DNA of 64,000 nucleotides from the NCBI GenBank assembly GCA_014058105.1, contig JACGCM010001793.1:1922001-1986000 (forward strand). Reading direction: 5' to 3'. This DNA is from Kingdonia uniflora. Taxonomy: Eukaryota > Streptophyta > Magnoliopsida > Ranunculales > Circaeasteraceae. Each line of letters opens with the position of its first letter. The first letter of the stretch is position 1. The notes under the pieces were generated by a model that ran no database searches, was not told the origin of the DNA, and saw only the letters and a program-made list of their open reading frames with translations. The translations under genes and the position numbers were made by a program. Positions 31,664 to 43,900 of this stretch are shown here, piece after piece.

Positions 31664-32346
31664 CTCTCCCCTTTAGGAGCCTTAAGCTCTTGCTCAAGCA
31701 AGAACTAGAGATGTAGGATTGTGGATGTGCCCAATTCCTTACTGTACAACTTTGACTTACTAGGTAGCTGACCCTTCTTCCCAACTCGGAACGACCTAAT
31801 ACCACCCCGTCTTGTAGTATTAAATTTCCTCTCTAGAAAACCATTCTCCTGTAATGGATCTTCTCGTTCCATCCATAAGTCATCAACTGACGGTAAGCGA
31901 GTGTCAATTGCAGAGTCTATATCAAAAAGAGACAGCTCATACAACTTCAAATGTTCGACATTAATTACCGAATACATCTTCATAAATGGTGGAAAGTTCA
32001 AATGGAATGCATTGTCACCAATCTTCTTGAGTATCAAAAACGGACCATATCGGATGGGTTTGAGCTTCTTGCCTTCCCCCTTAAGCCGTTCCTTACCCAA
32101 ATGGAACCAAACTAGGCCGCCCTCCTGAAAAGTACACTCAACCAGATGCCTGTCGTCGCGAGCCTTATACTTCGCTTGAGTCTTCTTCAAATGTGATTCT
32201 ACTGCCTCATGAACCTTTCTTATCCTCTTAATAAAATGCTGAACTTTAACCTGCTCATCTTCCTCCTTCCCAGACATCGTCCTGTCGCCAAGACTAAACG
32301 CCAAATCAAAAGGACTTTTGTGGCAAGTACCCGAAACAAACTTCAA
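31664..32346 (-). pseudogene. Reina-B integrase C-terminal domain and chromodomain-like tail
   Basis: A 213-residue open frame: KSPFDLAFSLGDRTM, KKTQAKYKARDDRH, VWFHLGKERLKGEGKKLK, GPFLILKKIGDNAFHLNF, YSVINVEHLKLYE, then FNTTRRGGIRSFRVGKKG, like the diverged chromodomain at the end of chromovirus integrases. It is the longest intact stretch of the element and would direct integration-site choice in the nucleus. Confidence 0.82.
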
Positions 32347-32399
32347 AAGGAGACTTCAGCGTAAAACCATGAATTGCCCCGTTGAACGCAAACTAAAGA

Positions 32400-33130
32400 T
32401 ACTGTAAAATCTCATCCCAAGTCTTAGATTGCTTAAAATAGAATCCCCGTAATTAATGTACTAAAGTGCGATTAACTACCTCTGTTTACCTGTTAGTCTG
32501 CGGATGAAAAACGATACTTCTCTTCAACTTAGTGTCCATAATCTCCCATAACGATCACTAGAAATGACCCCAAAAAGTGGTTATCCCTATTAAAATTAAT
32601 AGAAGAAGGGAGCCCAAAATACCTCCAGACGTCTCTGAAATATAATCATACTGCTCCTTCCCCGGTGACCGTCTTCTGGCATGGAATAAAAATAATCATC
32701 TTGCTGAATCTATCCATCACCACAAACAAATTTTCATTCTTACACGTGGTCATGAGCAAACCACCCATAAAATCCATCAAAATGCTCATCCAAGGTCGAC
32801 TAGGAACTGACAATGGTATGTACAGTACTATCTTCCTATTGGAAGGCTTCGATGTGTTGCATAGCACGCAACCACAAACCACACGAGCAACATCCACTTG
32901 CATCTTCGGCCAATAGACATAATGCCAAAAATTTAGAAGAGTCTTCAAACCCCGAAATGACCTGCCACCCAGGAACAATGTGCCTCACAAATTCACTGGA
33001 AACGGTCTCCTCCCTCTGGAATATAAAGTAGATTGCCCCTATAAATCAAACCATCCTTCAAAACATACTCGCCTGTCTTGCCTTGCAGAAACTTCTCATG
33101 AATCACACTGACCTCCTTGTCATTGTCATA
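32400..33130 (-). pseudogene. Reina-B integrase, zinc-binding and core domains
   Basis: Frame 32978-32646 shows WHYVYWPKMQVDVARVVCGC, then VLCNTSK (HHCC half), followed by MDFMGGLL, then LFVVMDRFSKMIIFIPCQKT, where the first catalytic Asp of the DDE core sits. The rest of the core (32640-32350) is shifted and carries stops. It retains about 60 bp missing from Reina-A. Confidence 0.8.
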
Positions 33131-33199
33131 CCCTGAAACGTACTCAGAAGGAAACAATAGGCTCCATCTGCATAGCTACTAACAAAGTGTAAATAGCTA

Positions 33200-34720
33200 T
33201 TAATGGGGGTCGAGATAACATATCAGCCATCTTGTTGTCCACGTCTTTTCAATACTTGATCAATAAGGTAAACTACTAAAGGCACAACAACCACTTCATA
33301 TGGCGGGCTTGCTGAAGCTTGGACTGCGTAGATAAAAACTGCAATGGTTTATGATCGGAATGTACCATAACCTCCTTCTCCAATATGTAATTCCGCCAAT
33401 GTTTCATTGATTGATATAACGCGTAGAACTCCTTATCGTAGGTAGGATAGTTGCGTACTACTCCTGTAAAAGGATTGCTCCCAATGCATAGTCTGACGCA
33501 TCTGTCTCGACCTCAAAAGGCCACTGCAAATTAGGCAATGTTAACTTTGGTGCACCCATAATCTTCTGCTTCAATAAGATAAAAGTTTCCTCATGATGCT
33601 CCTCCCATACAAATTGTACTCCGGTCTTCGTCAAATAATGTAAAGGTGCCTCTATTTGTGAAAAATGCCAAATAAATTTTTGTAAGTATTGACAAGAACC
33701 CATAAAACTCCTCACTTCCGTCATTGTACGGGGTCTAGGCCAATTAATAATGACCAAGACCTTCTCTGGATCGACCTTAAGTTTGCCGCCACCCACAATG
33801 AATACCAAATAAACTAGTTCTATCTTCCCAAACTCGCACTTCTTCCCGTTCAGAAAAAGTTGTTGTGATCACAACACGCCCAATACTTTGTGTAAATGCC
33901 CAAGGTGCTCCTCCCATGCACGACTATATATTAAGATATCATCCAAATATGCAATCACAAAATCACCAATAAAAGTACGAAGTACCTCGTTCATTAATCA
34001 CATAAACTTCGTCGGAGCATTGTATAACCCAAAAGGCATCACCAACCACTCAAATAGTCCTTGTTTGGTCATGAATGCTGTCTTCCAAGTATCTTCCTCC
34101 CAGATTCTAACTTGATGGTAACCCGACTTAAGATCTAGTTTGGTAAAAAATTGAGTCGTCTGCAACTCATCGAAAAGCTCATCAATCCGTGGAAGCGGAT
34201 AACGATTCTTCACCGTGATCTTGTTAAACACCTGATAATCAACACACATCCTCCAAGACCTATCCTTCTTTGACACCAATAACGCCGGTGAACCACAAGG
34301 TGAGTAACTTGGATTAATAACTCCTTACTCCAGGAGTTCATGTACCTATTTCTTGATCTCATCAGACTCTGTAATAGAAGTCCGATATAACCTAATATTG
34401 GGCAGTGGTTCACCATTCACCAAGGTAATATCATGCTCCACATCCCTCTTGCGCGGTATCCCTTCTATGCGCAGAAACAAGTCTTCATACTCCTCTTGCA
34501 ACTTCCCCATATCAATTTGTTTCTTAGGAGGCATTGCCAACGTAGACAATACCGTAGCCGACAGACTTTCTTGAACCGGTCGTACCAACAATAATATAAA
34601 TTTGTAGCTCACATTAACTAACCTCTTCGCCTGAGTCGCCGTTACCAAATTACTGGTAGTGATATATTCCTTGCAAGTATTAATATGAAACTCCGTTCCA
34701 TCCTTCACCAGACGATATTT
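33200..34720 (-). pseudogene. Reina-B reverse transcriptase and RNase H
   Basis: Fragments in order: [18 protein letters not shown] (34708-34346), [19 protein letters not shown] and [13 protein letters not shown] (34279-33998), the palm around 33990-33900 (FVIAYLDDILIYS region), then WPRPRTMTEVRSFMGSCQY and LPNLQWPFEVETDASDYALG (33808-33458), which begins RNase H. Stops separate the blocks, including a CGG-to-TGA change after PTKFM and a GAA-to-TAA before GVINPSY. It served here as the reference for reading Reina-A's stops. Confidence 0.82.
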
Positions 34721-34753
34721 GCGAGCTCTACAGTAAAGGATTGCATCACAGTC

Positions 34754-36242
34754 TCAAAGATAAGGGCTACCCAAGATGACTTGACACACGTCCAACGGAA
34801 CCACCTTACATGTCACTTCGTCAATAAACTTCTCAGTAATAGTAAACTTGAATGTACACTGCTTAGTGATCTTCAACTCCGCGTCTTTCTGAATCCAACC
34901 CAAACCATATGGCTTAGGATGAGCCATAGTAGTCAAACCCATCTTCTTTACTACCGCCTTTAAAATTAAATTCTTCTGACTACCCGGATCAATGATGGCC
35001 TCGACTAAGCTCTGCTTTACCTGAATGCTGACATTAAAAAGTTCTTCCCGACTCGCCTCGTCGATAGTTATAGGTTGCTTGAACATTAGAGTAAGCTTAG
35101 GATTTGGCTTATCTAAATTCGGAAGATCCACAATCGCTGCGCCTAGTGCAACATTTCTCTTTCTTGCCCTTCTACTCCTTCGGTTGAAGCTCCGGGTGAA
35201 GTTTCCAATATCTATCTGAATTGTACCCATTAGCCTTACAATGACTACAGATAATCCCCTTGAATAAAGACCCCTCTCCTTTGGACTCCCCTTTCTGATC
35301 AAACTTCCAAGTAGACTTGTACCCCGACCTGCTCTTGTCATCTTTCTTATCACTCTTCAAGTACTTACCTTCAATGGCAATTGCTTTAACCGTAGCGTCT
35401 TTGATATTTTCCACCTTGAAGAGCTTTAATTTTCTTCTAATGGACTCTGACAAGCCCCCCATATACTTCATGAACACCTCGTACTCATCCACATCAATAT
35501 CCAAAACCAACGCTTGGTTATGAAACTTCGTAGTAAATTGTTATACGGATTGCCCAAACCTTTGGCGCAAATTGTGCCATTTGTACCATCGTTCATGTTC
35601 ATACCCAATTGGATAGAATTGCTTCTTCACCAAAACCTTGAATTCTTTCCTACTCAGACTTCCGATATTATGTCCTTTCCGATAGGATTTCTACCACGTT
35701 AGTGAGTGACTTGCAAATTTCAAAGTAGAGAAGCAAATTTTCTAAGTGTTGGAATATTCATAAACAGAAAAATAGGTCTCCAACCTATCTAGCCAATTAT
35801 CAAACTTTTCAGCATCGACGGAACCATCGAATACCAGAATCTCAATCTTAAAGTCAATACAAAGATTACGCATAAGATTCATTAATTTACCCAAACCTGG
35901 GCGCTCCTTGACAGAATCGGCATCACTAGAATCACTATCTATCTCTGTATTATCATCGTCTCCATCCCTTTCCAAAACATTCTTCTTCTTCGAGCGGTCT
36001 CGCCGTTTCGCCGAAGCGGAACCCTTCGCGAGGTTTGTAAGACGCAATTGTTCAACTAACTCCCCTACAGTAGAAGTTAGGTCGGAAACTGTCATTTCCA
36101 AAGTCGTGAGTAGATCGTTGGAATTTCCCATCTCCAAATTGTCATTCTTCTTTGAATTAAGTTTGCAATGGATCTTCAACGAACTCATTAGCTTCTCCTT
36201 CGTTTGCTTGAGACGGTCACGTGTAGAGACCATAAACCACAA
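34754..36242 (-). pseudogene. Reina-B gag, zinc knuckle and protease
   Basis: Gag starts at 36242 (MWFMVSTRDRLKQTKEK) and runs through DSDSSDADSVKERPG and FDGSVDAEKFDNWLDRLETY to 35742. The capsid region continues in 35510-35172 (FMKYMGGLSESIRRKLKLF), and the CCHC knuckle is CSHCKANGYNSDRYW, where the last Cys has changed to Tyr. The protease (34754-35100) has VEAIIDPGSQKNLI: DTG has become DPG, so it is inactive. The uninterrupted SDSSD junction shows the insertion site used by the CACTA element in Reina-A. Confidence 0.84.
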
Positions 36243-36292
36243 TCAGCCCCCCGAGAATCGCAATTGGAAAACTAATACCACTTAATCCACAA

Positions 36293-36763
36293 TACGATTG
36301 AGAAGCTCTAGTTAGCAGAAAAGTACAAAGAACACCAATTGATTTAGAAAAATAAGAGATTCGATTACTTAAAACGAAGTAATTACAATGAAAAACTCTA
36401 AAACCCTGGGTTCTTCCACATAATTTTTTCTAGATCTAACATAATCTAACAATGCCTAGCCTTGCCTATTTTATAAGGGTTATAAGTCCTAGTTACAAAA
36501 TAGGACAAATATGCCCTTAAACACCTAAAGAGAAATGCTCAATTGCGCCTCTGATCGAATATAACAAGTTTCTGTTCGAATAAAAAGATGTATTCAAATA
36601 CATTTAATTTCTATTCGAATAAAACTACTCAGGCTGAAATGTATTCGAATAGACATGAGTCTATTCGAATAAAACTACTCAGGCTTAAATGTATTCAAAT
36701 AGGAAACGATTCTATTAGAATACAAACGGGTAAAAAGTCAAAAACTCCGATCCTCCTGGATCA
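36293..36763 (-). repeat. 5' LTR of Reina-B
   Basis: 471 bp from TAATCCACAATACG to CTCCTGGATCA. Contains about 2.5 copies of the CAGGCTGAAATGTATTCGAATAG repeat (36630-36720), one unit fewer than the 3' LTR. Confidence 0.85.
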
Positions 36764-37334
36764 GCGACCACCCTAGAGGATCAAATCGGGAATTAACGGT
36801 CTGGCTAGTGGCCCGGATACCTCTAGTAAAAAAAAAGTAATTTATGTGGAAAGCCCTGTTGTTTTTTTGTCGAAACCCCTCCCTTCAAACCATAAAAGTA
36901 AATCCGGATAAATCTTGGCGAATTGCCCTAGCCGGTGGTGAATCGAATTCAGGCCCTCTGCTTCTTGAGGCATAGTCCCCGGGTTAATTAACTTGCTTAA
37001 ACTCTTTATTATTTTGGTTAGAGCATCTCTAGCAAAGCGTGAGTTCGTTTAGATTTTTGTGATCTGACACAAGCCCACACTCATTTCGGTTTGGTTGTTT
37101 AGATCTGACATAGTGTGAGTAATCTAGACGACTTTGAAGTATTAGGAAACACAGAGCCACGGGGTGAAAAAAAATTACGTTCGTAGATTATTTTTTCTAA
37201 GACTGTAGATTTCTCACTCAAAAGGTTTAAATGTCATCCGCATTTGTTAAAAAACAAATCTGAAGTAGTTCATCGAGATGATCGTAGAAAAGTCTATATA
37301 TTTTAGTATACTTTGTTACATTGATATATTTTTG
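36764..37334. other. Spacer 3' of the GH5 gene with a possible SINE or MITE remnant
   Basis: On the minus strand 36995-36880 reads GACTATGCCTCAAGAAGCAG, then GAATTCGATTCACCACCGG, which has a loose resemblance to a tRNA-derived SINE (B-box-like GTTCGANTC). At 37018 AGAGCATCTCTAGCAAAG resembles the terminal repeat of common plant MITEs and of the element at 49027. Neither could be closed. The GH5 transcript probably ends in this stretch. Confidence 0.35.
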
Positions 37335-39876
37335 TTACATAATCATGCTCTTTCTTTCGTTATGAAACTCTACATTCTCCGAAGGCAAATTTATCCTTCC
37401 ATCCGAACTCGTTGGAAGGGCAATATTATCGAGCCCCAACAAGTCTCTCGTACTATTTATAATTTTAAACCATTGACTCCCCGGGTCACACTTATTATCT
37501 TTTTCCAAACACTTACACAGGCTCGTAATGATCGTGTTGCTTGAGCTCACATCCATGCACATTGCTCCAAACTTCGACGACAGATGCATTCCGGACTCCG
37601 AAATTTTCTTCCACTGTGATTTGTTACCGTTGCAAAGAATTCCAAGTGTAACGGGCATGCCTATCTTACTGGCTTGAATGCAATAATATGTACCTTTTAA
37701 GAGAATCCTTTGGGGGGTTGTGTAAACCCATGCTTCTGATTTGGAGCATGAGCCTAGTTTAAGGGTTTGTAGCAAAACTTGAGATTGTCTTAAGACACAA
37801 AGTCCAGTTGATGGATGAAAGAGTACATTATATGTTCTCCTTCTCGAAAGACCTGGCCCTGGATACCACAACAAAATTATAAAACATATTAATTTTATTT
37901 TTAATTATTTAGAAAAATCAAAAATTGTTTTATTGTTGAAAAATCGCAAATGATAGTAGAAAAAATGTTGGCTTAAAAGTCACCATCACCAACACCGAGC
38001 TAAATTTAGTGATTTAAAGAGCTTTCTTCATATGGTATATTTCTCTCAAATTTTAGTAAATGACATCTCCATTTGGAGGCCGCGGTTTCAAAGTCTTTTA
38101 CGCCTTTGCATTTGTACAATTTATTTAAGCAAAATTCATTATATAATTTAAAGAAAATATGTGAAATATACCTTGGAAAGGAGCTTGGAGGGCCTTTATC
38201 CTTGAAGAAAAATTTGGACTCCTAGTATCACCCCAATCATTATTCAAAAGCCCATAAGTCTCATCTAAACCCCGAACCCCTTCTCTCAAATAATAACTAC
38301 CCACAAGAGTCCACAAAGCCCAATCCAAGTCCAACTCAGCTGCAACCCCAAACATGCAATTTAAATACCTATTATCATTCACATTTCCCCCTCTTTGATC
38401 AACCCCAAACTCACTTATAAACAATGGCCATCCCTTTTCCAACAAAAACCCTGCTTTCCTCATCATAGTATTTACCACTTTTCCACAAACTTCGTTCGAG
38501 TTCCCGGTCTCCCACGCTATCCCGTCTGAGAATCCGTACCAGTGTGCCTCGAATACAAGCTTTCCAGAAAACGTTAGGTTTAGCGGTCGTTTAGCTATGA
38601 AGCTAAAGTCTTTGTCGTATTCCAATCCCGAAAGTATAACAATGACGTTCGGATTTGCGGCATGCACCGCTTCCGCTCCCTCCTGCATGTACCTATTGTT
38701 AAGTAGATAATTAGTGAAGCAACATAAGTGACGGGATAATTAGTGAAGCAACATTACCTGTACCAAGTACTAATGTTTTGCTTAGGTCCTCTAAGCTCGT
38801 TTCGAAGGCTCATACCAACGACATGGCTTGTGTTCACGAACATGTTGGCCATTCGGGAAAGACCCTTGATCCATAAATCCGGGTTGAAATACTTGTCCCC
38901 AAAGAACCCGTTTCCATCAGAGCTACTACAACACCAACCCGGTTTGCTAATATGGTTGTCTAATATGACCATTATTTTGTGATTGGCAAGGCTCGATACA
39001 ACAACCTGAAATTAAAAATTAACAAGTTAAAAATAAAAAAGTTGGTCAATCCGAATCTCTCAGCATTTATGTTGTTTCATGTAATAATTAAATTAATCAA
39101 TCATGCTTTGTGTATGCTAATCTTCAAAACATAAACGTTTCTTGCACGTTTAGTTTTAAGGATAGACTTGCCCCATAAGAAATCTTAACTACACATTTTT
39201 TCAATATCAAATAAATATTATCGGTATATTTGACCATTAAAATAGACCTTATCTGTATATCCATTTGAAGGCAGAAAACGTTGTTTATAAAATATTCAAA
39301 TATAAAATCAAAAAATAAAGATGTTACGAGGTGCTTTTGCATTAAAATACGGCATAAGATAAACATAACAAAGATAATCATTGTTCATGGTGGTTACGAG
39401 ATTATTTTACTTTTGAATTAAGAATATAGTGTTACCTGAAATGCTTGGATGAGGGAGTAATCAAGAAAACAAGGGTTGTTGACTTCAATACCAGCAATCG
39501 ACTCATTGAGGCCTAAGCTCTCCAACGATTTCCTAACCGTAAGTGAGGACAAGGAGTTATTAGTGGCTAAAAACAACGGCCATGTGAAGCGTACACAATT
39601 ATACCCCATGATCCCAATTCTTTCCGATATTACATCCACGGGCTGCTTGCTTAACCCCTCAGCAACCATAGTTTCAAGATGTGATGCCCAATTCACGCAC
39701 GCTAGTTTCACCCGGGTACCGTTTTCATCAACGATCCATCTTGAACTTGTGTGTAGTGGTAAAGCCTTTACATGTTGATGCAGATAATTAGCATGGAGAG
39801 ATAAGAGAATGAGAGAAAGAAAGAGTTTGAAAGAAACATGTTTTCTCATACTTAGTTGTTTTTTGTTACTCCTCAA
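37335..39876 (-). CDS. Glycoside hydrolase family 5 (cellulase-type) protein with C-terminal lectin-like domain
   Basis: Four exons: 39876-39436, 39005-38758, 38692-38172 and 37858-37335. All introns are GT/AG, phases agree, and the sum is 1,734 nt (577 residues). The N-terminus has a signal peptide (FKLFLSLILLSLHANYL), probably cleaved near residue 38, so the protein is secreted. GH5 features: WASHLETMVAEGL, NCVRFTWPL, acid/base Glu217 in SLRNELRG, HWYGFSD, and nucleophile Glu324 in FISEFGVD. Residues from about 404 (exon 4) form a ricin-B or beta-trefoil-like region (NVLFHPSTGLCVL, WVYTTPQRI, GSQWFKI). Several such GH5 genes exist in land plants, presumed to act on cell-wall beta-glucans or mannans; the true substrate is not known. 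The first ATG is chosen because it follows a TATA box; a second Met at codon 10 is possible. No defect is seen. Confidence 0.93.
38693..38757 (-). other. 65-bp intron of the GH5 gene made of a tandem duplication
   Basis: Intron 2 contains two copies of GATAATTAGTGAAGCAACAT (in plus orientation at about 38706 and 38735) that fill most of its length. Donor AG|GTAATG and acceptor AATAG|GT are normal. The duplication probably arose by replication slippage and brings the intron to a spliceable length. Confidence 0.8.
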
Positions 39877-39908
39877 GGGTTTTGAGTCTTTAAGAATAAA
39901 TATTAAGG

Positions 39909-39926
39909 AGTCTTATTTATATGTGT
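39909..39926 (-). promoter_or_regulatory. TATA box of the GH5 gene
   Basis: On the minus strand CACATATAAATAAGAC lies about 40 nt before the first ATG. If it is used with the normal 30-nt spacing, the leader is very short, which would favour the second Met (codon 10) as the main start. No other promoter element is certain. Confidence 0.5.
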
Positions 39927-39937
39927 AGGAATAATTC

Positions 39938-40711
39938 CAAGAGCAAAGTTTAGTTTAGTTTCCTTCTCTTTCTTGTGTTTTAAGATTCCATGATTGTTAT
40001 CATTCTCCTTGGAGGGGAAGGGAATAATGACATGAAATTGGCATCATCATTTAAATGATGTAAGCGGTTGTAAAAACACTCGCGTGACACAATGTCAAAG
40101 CCCGGGGTCGCACATCCTTTGGCTTAATTACAAATTGACTTACGAGACAGGACACGCCTTATCTAACTCTTACTTTCATTTGAGGAAATCTTAATCTAAT
40201 CTAATCCCGACCGACGTTAGGAGGTCTGTTTAAACAATGATTTCAGTTAGATTTATTTTATTTTATTTTTTGATGAAGGATTTGGGGGTTTCCATATAGT
40301 TGGATCCATCAGTAAAAACTTGTACCTCTCAATTTGCAAGCCAATCCCATGAACTCATATTGTTTGCTAAAATATACCCAAGAGAAAGTAGAATGTGTTT
40401 GATAAATTGTTTGAAAGAAATTGATCGCTTTTTCTCGAGGTCCAATATTCGCTATGAAAGATCAGGCTTATGTGATGGGGCTTTACTTGATTTATCTCTA
40501 CGAGTTCCCCACGTTTTGCACTTGGATCTGATTGCGCTGTGAGTCATTGTTTAAGGTGTCGGCTTGGCCACTTATAATTTGAGACTGCATCAAACAATGG
40601 GAGTGTGGGTTTCTCTCCCTTGCTGAAATGAGAAGACTTGGTGTCTTGTGTATGTAGATAGATTATACCTTTGGTGTTTGGTGGGAGAACTAAGAATTAC
40701 ATGTTTGTTTT
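39938..40711. other. Spacer with one exon-like frame
   Basis: Upstream of the GH5 gene. The frame 40300-40542 (IYPRESRMCLINCLKEIDRF, then YERSGLCDGALLDLSL) has protein-like composition but matches no family I can name. It may be an exon remnant of a host gene disrupted by the LINE at 40724. The remainder is AT-rich with no feature. Confidence 0.3.
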
Positions 40712-40762
40712 TGAGCATGAAATCCTTTTTTTTTTTTTTTTACGCAAAAGAGAAGGATGAAA

Positions 40763-41522
40763 TTACTCGCCTGAGAGCGAGGGAGAGGGGGGGGAGAGAG
40801 AAAAATTACATAAGCGTTGGCCTACAAAATAACCAGAAATAGGGGGACCAACTCCCCTAGCTGCTAAAGAGTGAGCTGCAGTGTTCCAACTACGGTTAAC
40901 ATACTCGAATCTAAAATCTAAAAAAAAAAATCTGCCGCAGCTCTCGTATCCGGAGCAAGGGTAAGAGCTCCCCAACTAAGTTCCTCTAACCTCTCTCTGA
41001 AGGCTCGAGCGATCCTCTAGCAGTCAGACAAGGCAAAATCCTCTACAAACCTAAATGTCGAGCCGCCTCCAGTCCTCTAAGCGTTGCTAGCGCCTCAGCC
41101 TCTTCAGCGTCAGCTGCTCTGGCCCGTTCGTAACCTGCACAGATAAAAAAGTTTGAGTGATTTTTAATAGTGAAACCCAACCCCCCAGGCTTATCCTGGG
41201 CGTTCCAGGAGGCATCCACGTTGACAATATGCCATCCCTCATGGACTTGGTATTGGGTCAGAGTCTGCCTAATGGAGAGGTTTGGGCTCGAGGGAGTTTG
41301 GGGAATGGTGCAGAGCTTTTTTGCATGATGCGGAATATCCATCATTGTTTTAGCTTGTTGCTCGAATACGAGAGAGTTCCTGTTGTTCCAGATAACAAAA
41401 GATGTGGTGCTAAAAGAGCTGCAATAAGATGAAAAATTAGAAACATGCCCATGATTTTGAAAGCTTCTTAGGAGAGTGATAGGAACCGATTTTGTGTAGC
41501 TCCAGTTTCTAAAGTCGATCAA
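40763..41522 (-). pseudogene. LINE-1 RNase H domain
   Basis: Frames 41522-41043 and 40975-40763 encode the plant LINE RNase H: VNVDASWNAQDKPGGLGFTI, AAYERARAADAEEAEALATL-like helix, then FEYVNRSWNTAAHSLAARG. The DAS and E residues of the active site are present. A frameshift near 41040 divides it. An RNase H at the end of ORF2 is typical of plant L1 elements. Confidence 0.85.
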
Positions 41523-41529
41523 GAGGTCT

Positions 41530-43900
41530 GACTCGAGCTAGATATCGCGGATCTTGGGGAAGAAGAATAAAGCGTGGGTAGTAGTTTCCTCTTTCAAGCC
41601 GCATCGGGGGCAGTTAGTATCCCAATCAACGTGACCATGCCAAAAGTTGAATTTGGTAGGGATACTATTATGAACGATTTTCCAAAGAAAGAGTTGGATG
41701 TAGAAGGGGACTTGGAGTTTCTAAATTTTTTCTCAGGGTATAGAGGTTGGGGTTGTTTGAGGGAGGGCGAAGAAATCTCCAGGTGAAGTGTCGGTCAAAA
41801 AATTGTGAACAGACTGGACCGTAAGGATGCCGTTATTTTCCTTAGTCCATCTTAGGACATTTTTCGCAGGATGTTTGCTGGGAGGGATACGGATGATAAT
41901 GTCGGCAAGGTCAGGGTGAAAGGTGGATTGGATGAGGTGTGTTTTCCAGGTTTGATTATTGGTCCAAATGAGGTCTGCAACTTTGGTGACTTCTCTGACA
42001 GCGGGGATGGGGCCAGTTGGTCTCCCGAATCTAATACCCGTGATCCATGGTTCTAACCAGAGGTCGACGCTTTCTCCGTCTCATATATGTCAGCGGAGCT
42101 CAGACCATATGTTATTACGGGCTTTAAGGATACCTTTCTTGATCCAGGAGTCGCCAGGCTTGGGGAGGGCCTGCATAACGAAGTCTTTGGGGGTATAATT
42201 TGCTTCCAGGTTTTTAGCCCATACCTTATCTGGCCATAAGAGTTTGGTCATCAGGGCTTGATTATGGTTAAAAGTGGTGCGAATGTCAAGACCCCCAAAC
42301 TGAGTGGGTTTACAAAATTTTTTCCATTTGATAAGGTGGGCCTTGGGTCTGCCTTCGTGATTTGACCCCCAAAGAAAATACGCGTTTATAGAGTCAAGTT
42401 GTTTGTAAGTTTTACGGGGGAGGGGGAAAATGGACATGAGGATGGTTGGAATTGCTGAGTTAACAGCTTTAATAAGGGTGAGGCTGCCGGCTTGGGAAAG
42501 GAATTTTGCTTTCCAGCCCTCAATCCGCTTAGAAACCCTGGTGATAATATCCTGGAAGTTAAGGTTCTTGGCACGGTCAAAAGTAAGAGGAGCCCCAAGG
42601 TATTTGTCCCCAGATGAATCTCTCTTGATGTGTAAGATCCTCTGGATGATCTTATGATGGCGGTGATGCCCGTTCTTGCTGAAGATGATGTAGGATTTGT
42701 CAAAATTAATCTCCTGGCCTGACACTTTGGTGAAGGTGTCCAGGGGCTGCTTGAGGGTGTCAGCTTCGATAAGGGTAGCATTGCAGAAGATAAAGTTGTC
42801 ATTCGTAAAAAGGAGGTGAGAGACTGGGGTGCTGCCTCTAGCAGTCTTAATACCATGTAAAATACTTTTTTTTTCTTTTTGGAGTAGTATTCGGGATAAG
42901 ACTTCTGAGCAAATAAGGAATAGGGAAAGGGAGAGGGGGTCGCCTTTGCGAATGCTCCGCCTAGGTTTTAGGAAACCATAAGGAGAGCCGTCTAAGGTGA
43001 AAGAGAGTGCGGTGGTGGATATGCATTGGTGGACCCAGTTGCACCATTTATCACAGAAACCCATGGCACGCATCGTGTCCTCTAGGAAATCCAACTCCAC
43101 GCGATCGAAAGCTTTACTAAGGTTGAGCTTTATGGCCATGCAGTTACGCTTTCCTTTCTTCTTCTTCAAGGTCTTGAGAATCTCTTGGGCCATAATGATA
43201 TTGTCAAAAAAATTCCGGCCAGGAATGAAGGCATTCTGGGATGGGGAGATAATCTTGTTGAGGAGGGGCCGGAGCCGCGTGGGAAAAATCTTGGTGATGA
43301 TCTTAAGCTTGACGTTGTAGAGGTTGATGGGTCTGAAGTACTTTGGCTTCTCCGGTTGTTTGTGCTTGTGGGGTGTGACGGTGTGAAAAGTTCTCTGAAG
43401 TGTTAGATGTAGGTATCACCGATGTCTTTTCTCCCCTGCCCCCAAGAGCCGTCGGGGCGCCTGATCTTTCTGATGGTGTTAACACGTCAGCGCCCAAGGG
43501 TAGACAGGTGGAAGAATTTTGTATTCCGGTCGCCGTCCCGGAGCCACGTTTTGCGCGATTTCTCGCGCCATATGGATTCTTCTATGTCTAGAAGGTTATA
43601 GAGACGGCGTTGGAGGCTTTGTTCAATAGTGGTGTTGGCTTCGTTAGGTTGCTCTTTCTAGATGTTGGCAATCTGGTTACGGATGTTGAGAATAGAGATT
43701 GGGTTGGCATTGAATTCCTCTTTGTTCCTGGCGGAAAGCTCCTTTTTGGTATGTCTGAGCTTGTTACACAACCGAAGCGGTCGAGATTCCGGCTGGTCTT
43801 TTACTCAAGCTTGGTTGATGATCTCTTGTAGCGAGCGTGCTTGGTCCAGGCGGAAGAGGAAGTAGAATTTCTTGGGAAAATTGATTTTCTTCGGTTCAAT
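41530..43900 (-). pseudogene. LINE-1 reverse transcriptase
   Basis: The 367-residue open frame 43193-42090 covers most of the RT: KLNLSKAFDRVELDFLEDTM, SPYGFLKPRRSIRKGDPLS, GLDIRTTFNHNQALMTKLLW. The catalytic YADD box has become FTND (LLFTNDNFIF), so both the Tyr and one Asp are lost and polymerase activity is excluded. The N-terminal fingers (43900-43200) and the zf-RVT region (42080-41530) are in other frames with stops. Confidence 0.88.

Larger units (their letters stand above)
31222..36763 (-). mobile_element. Reina-like Ty3/gypsy chromovirus Reina-B
   Basis: A minus-oriented element of about 5.5 kb with the same genes and order as Reina-A and LTRs at 36293-36763 (5') and 31222-31660 (3', outer 100 bp missing). 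The PBS TGGTATTAG (36284-36292) carries one change from TGGTATCAG. The polypurine tract (AAAGGGGAGAGCCA) abuts the 3' LTR. Domains are recognisable throughout but broken by stops and frameshifts. The missing outer LTR edge explains why no target duplication can be assigned. Confidence 0.85.

Noticed and set aside
36880..36995. tRNA-derived SINE on the minus strand
   Set aside because: A B-box-like string is present but no A box, tail or duplication could be defined; kept only as a remark.
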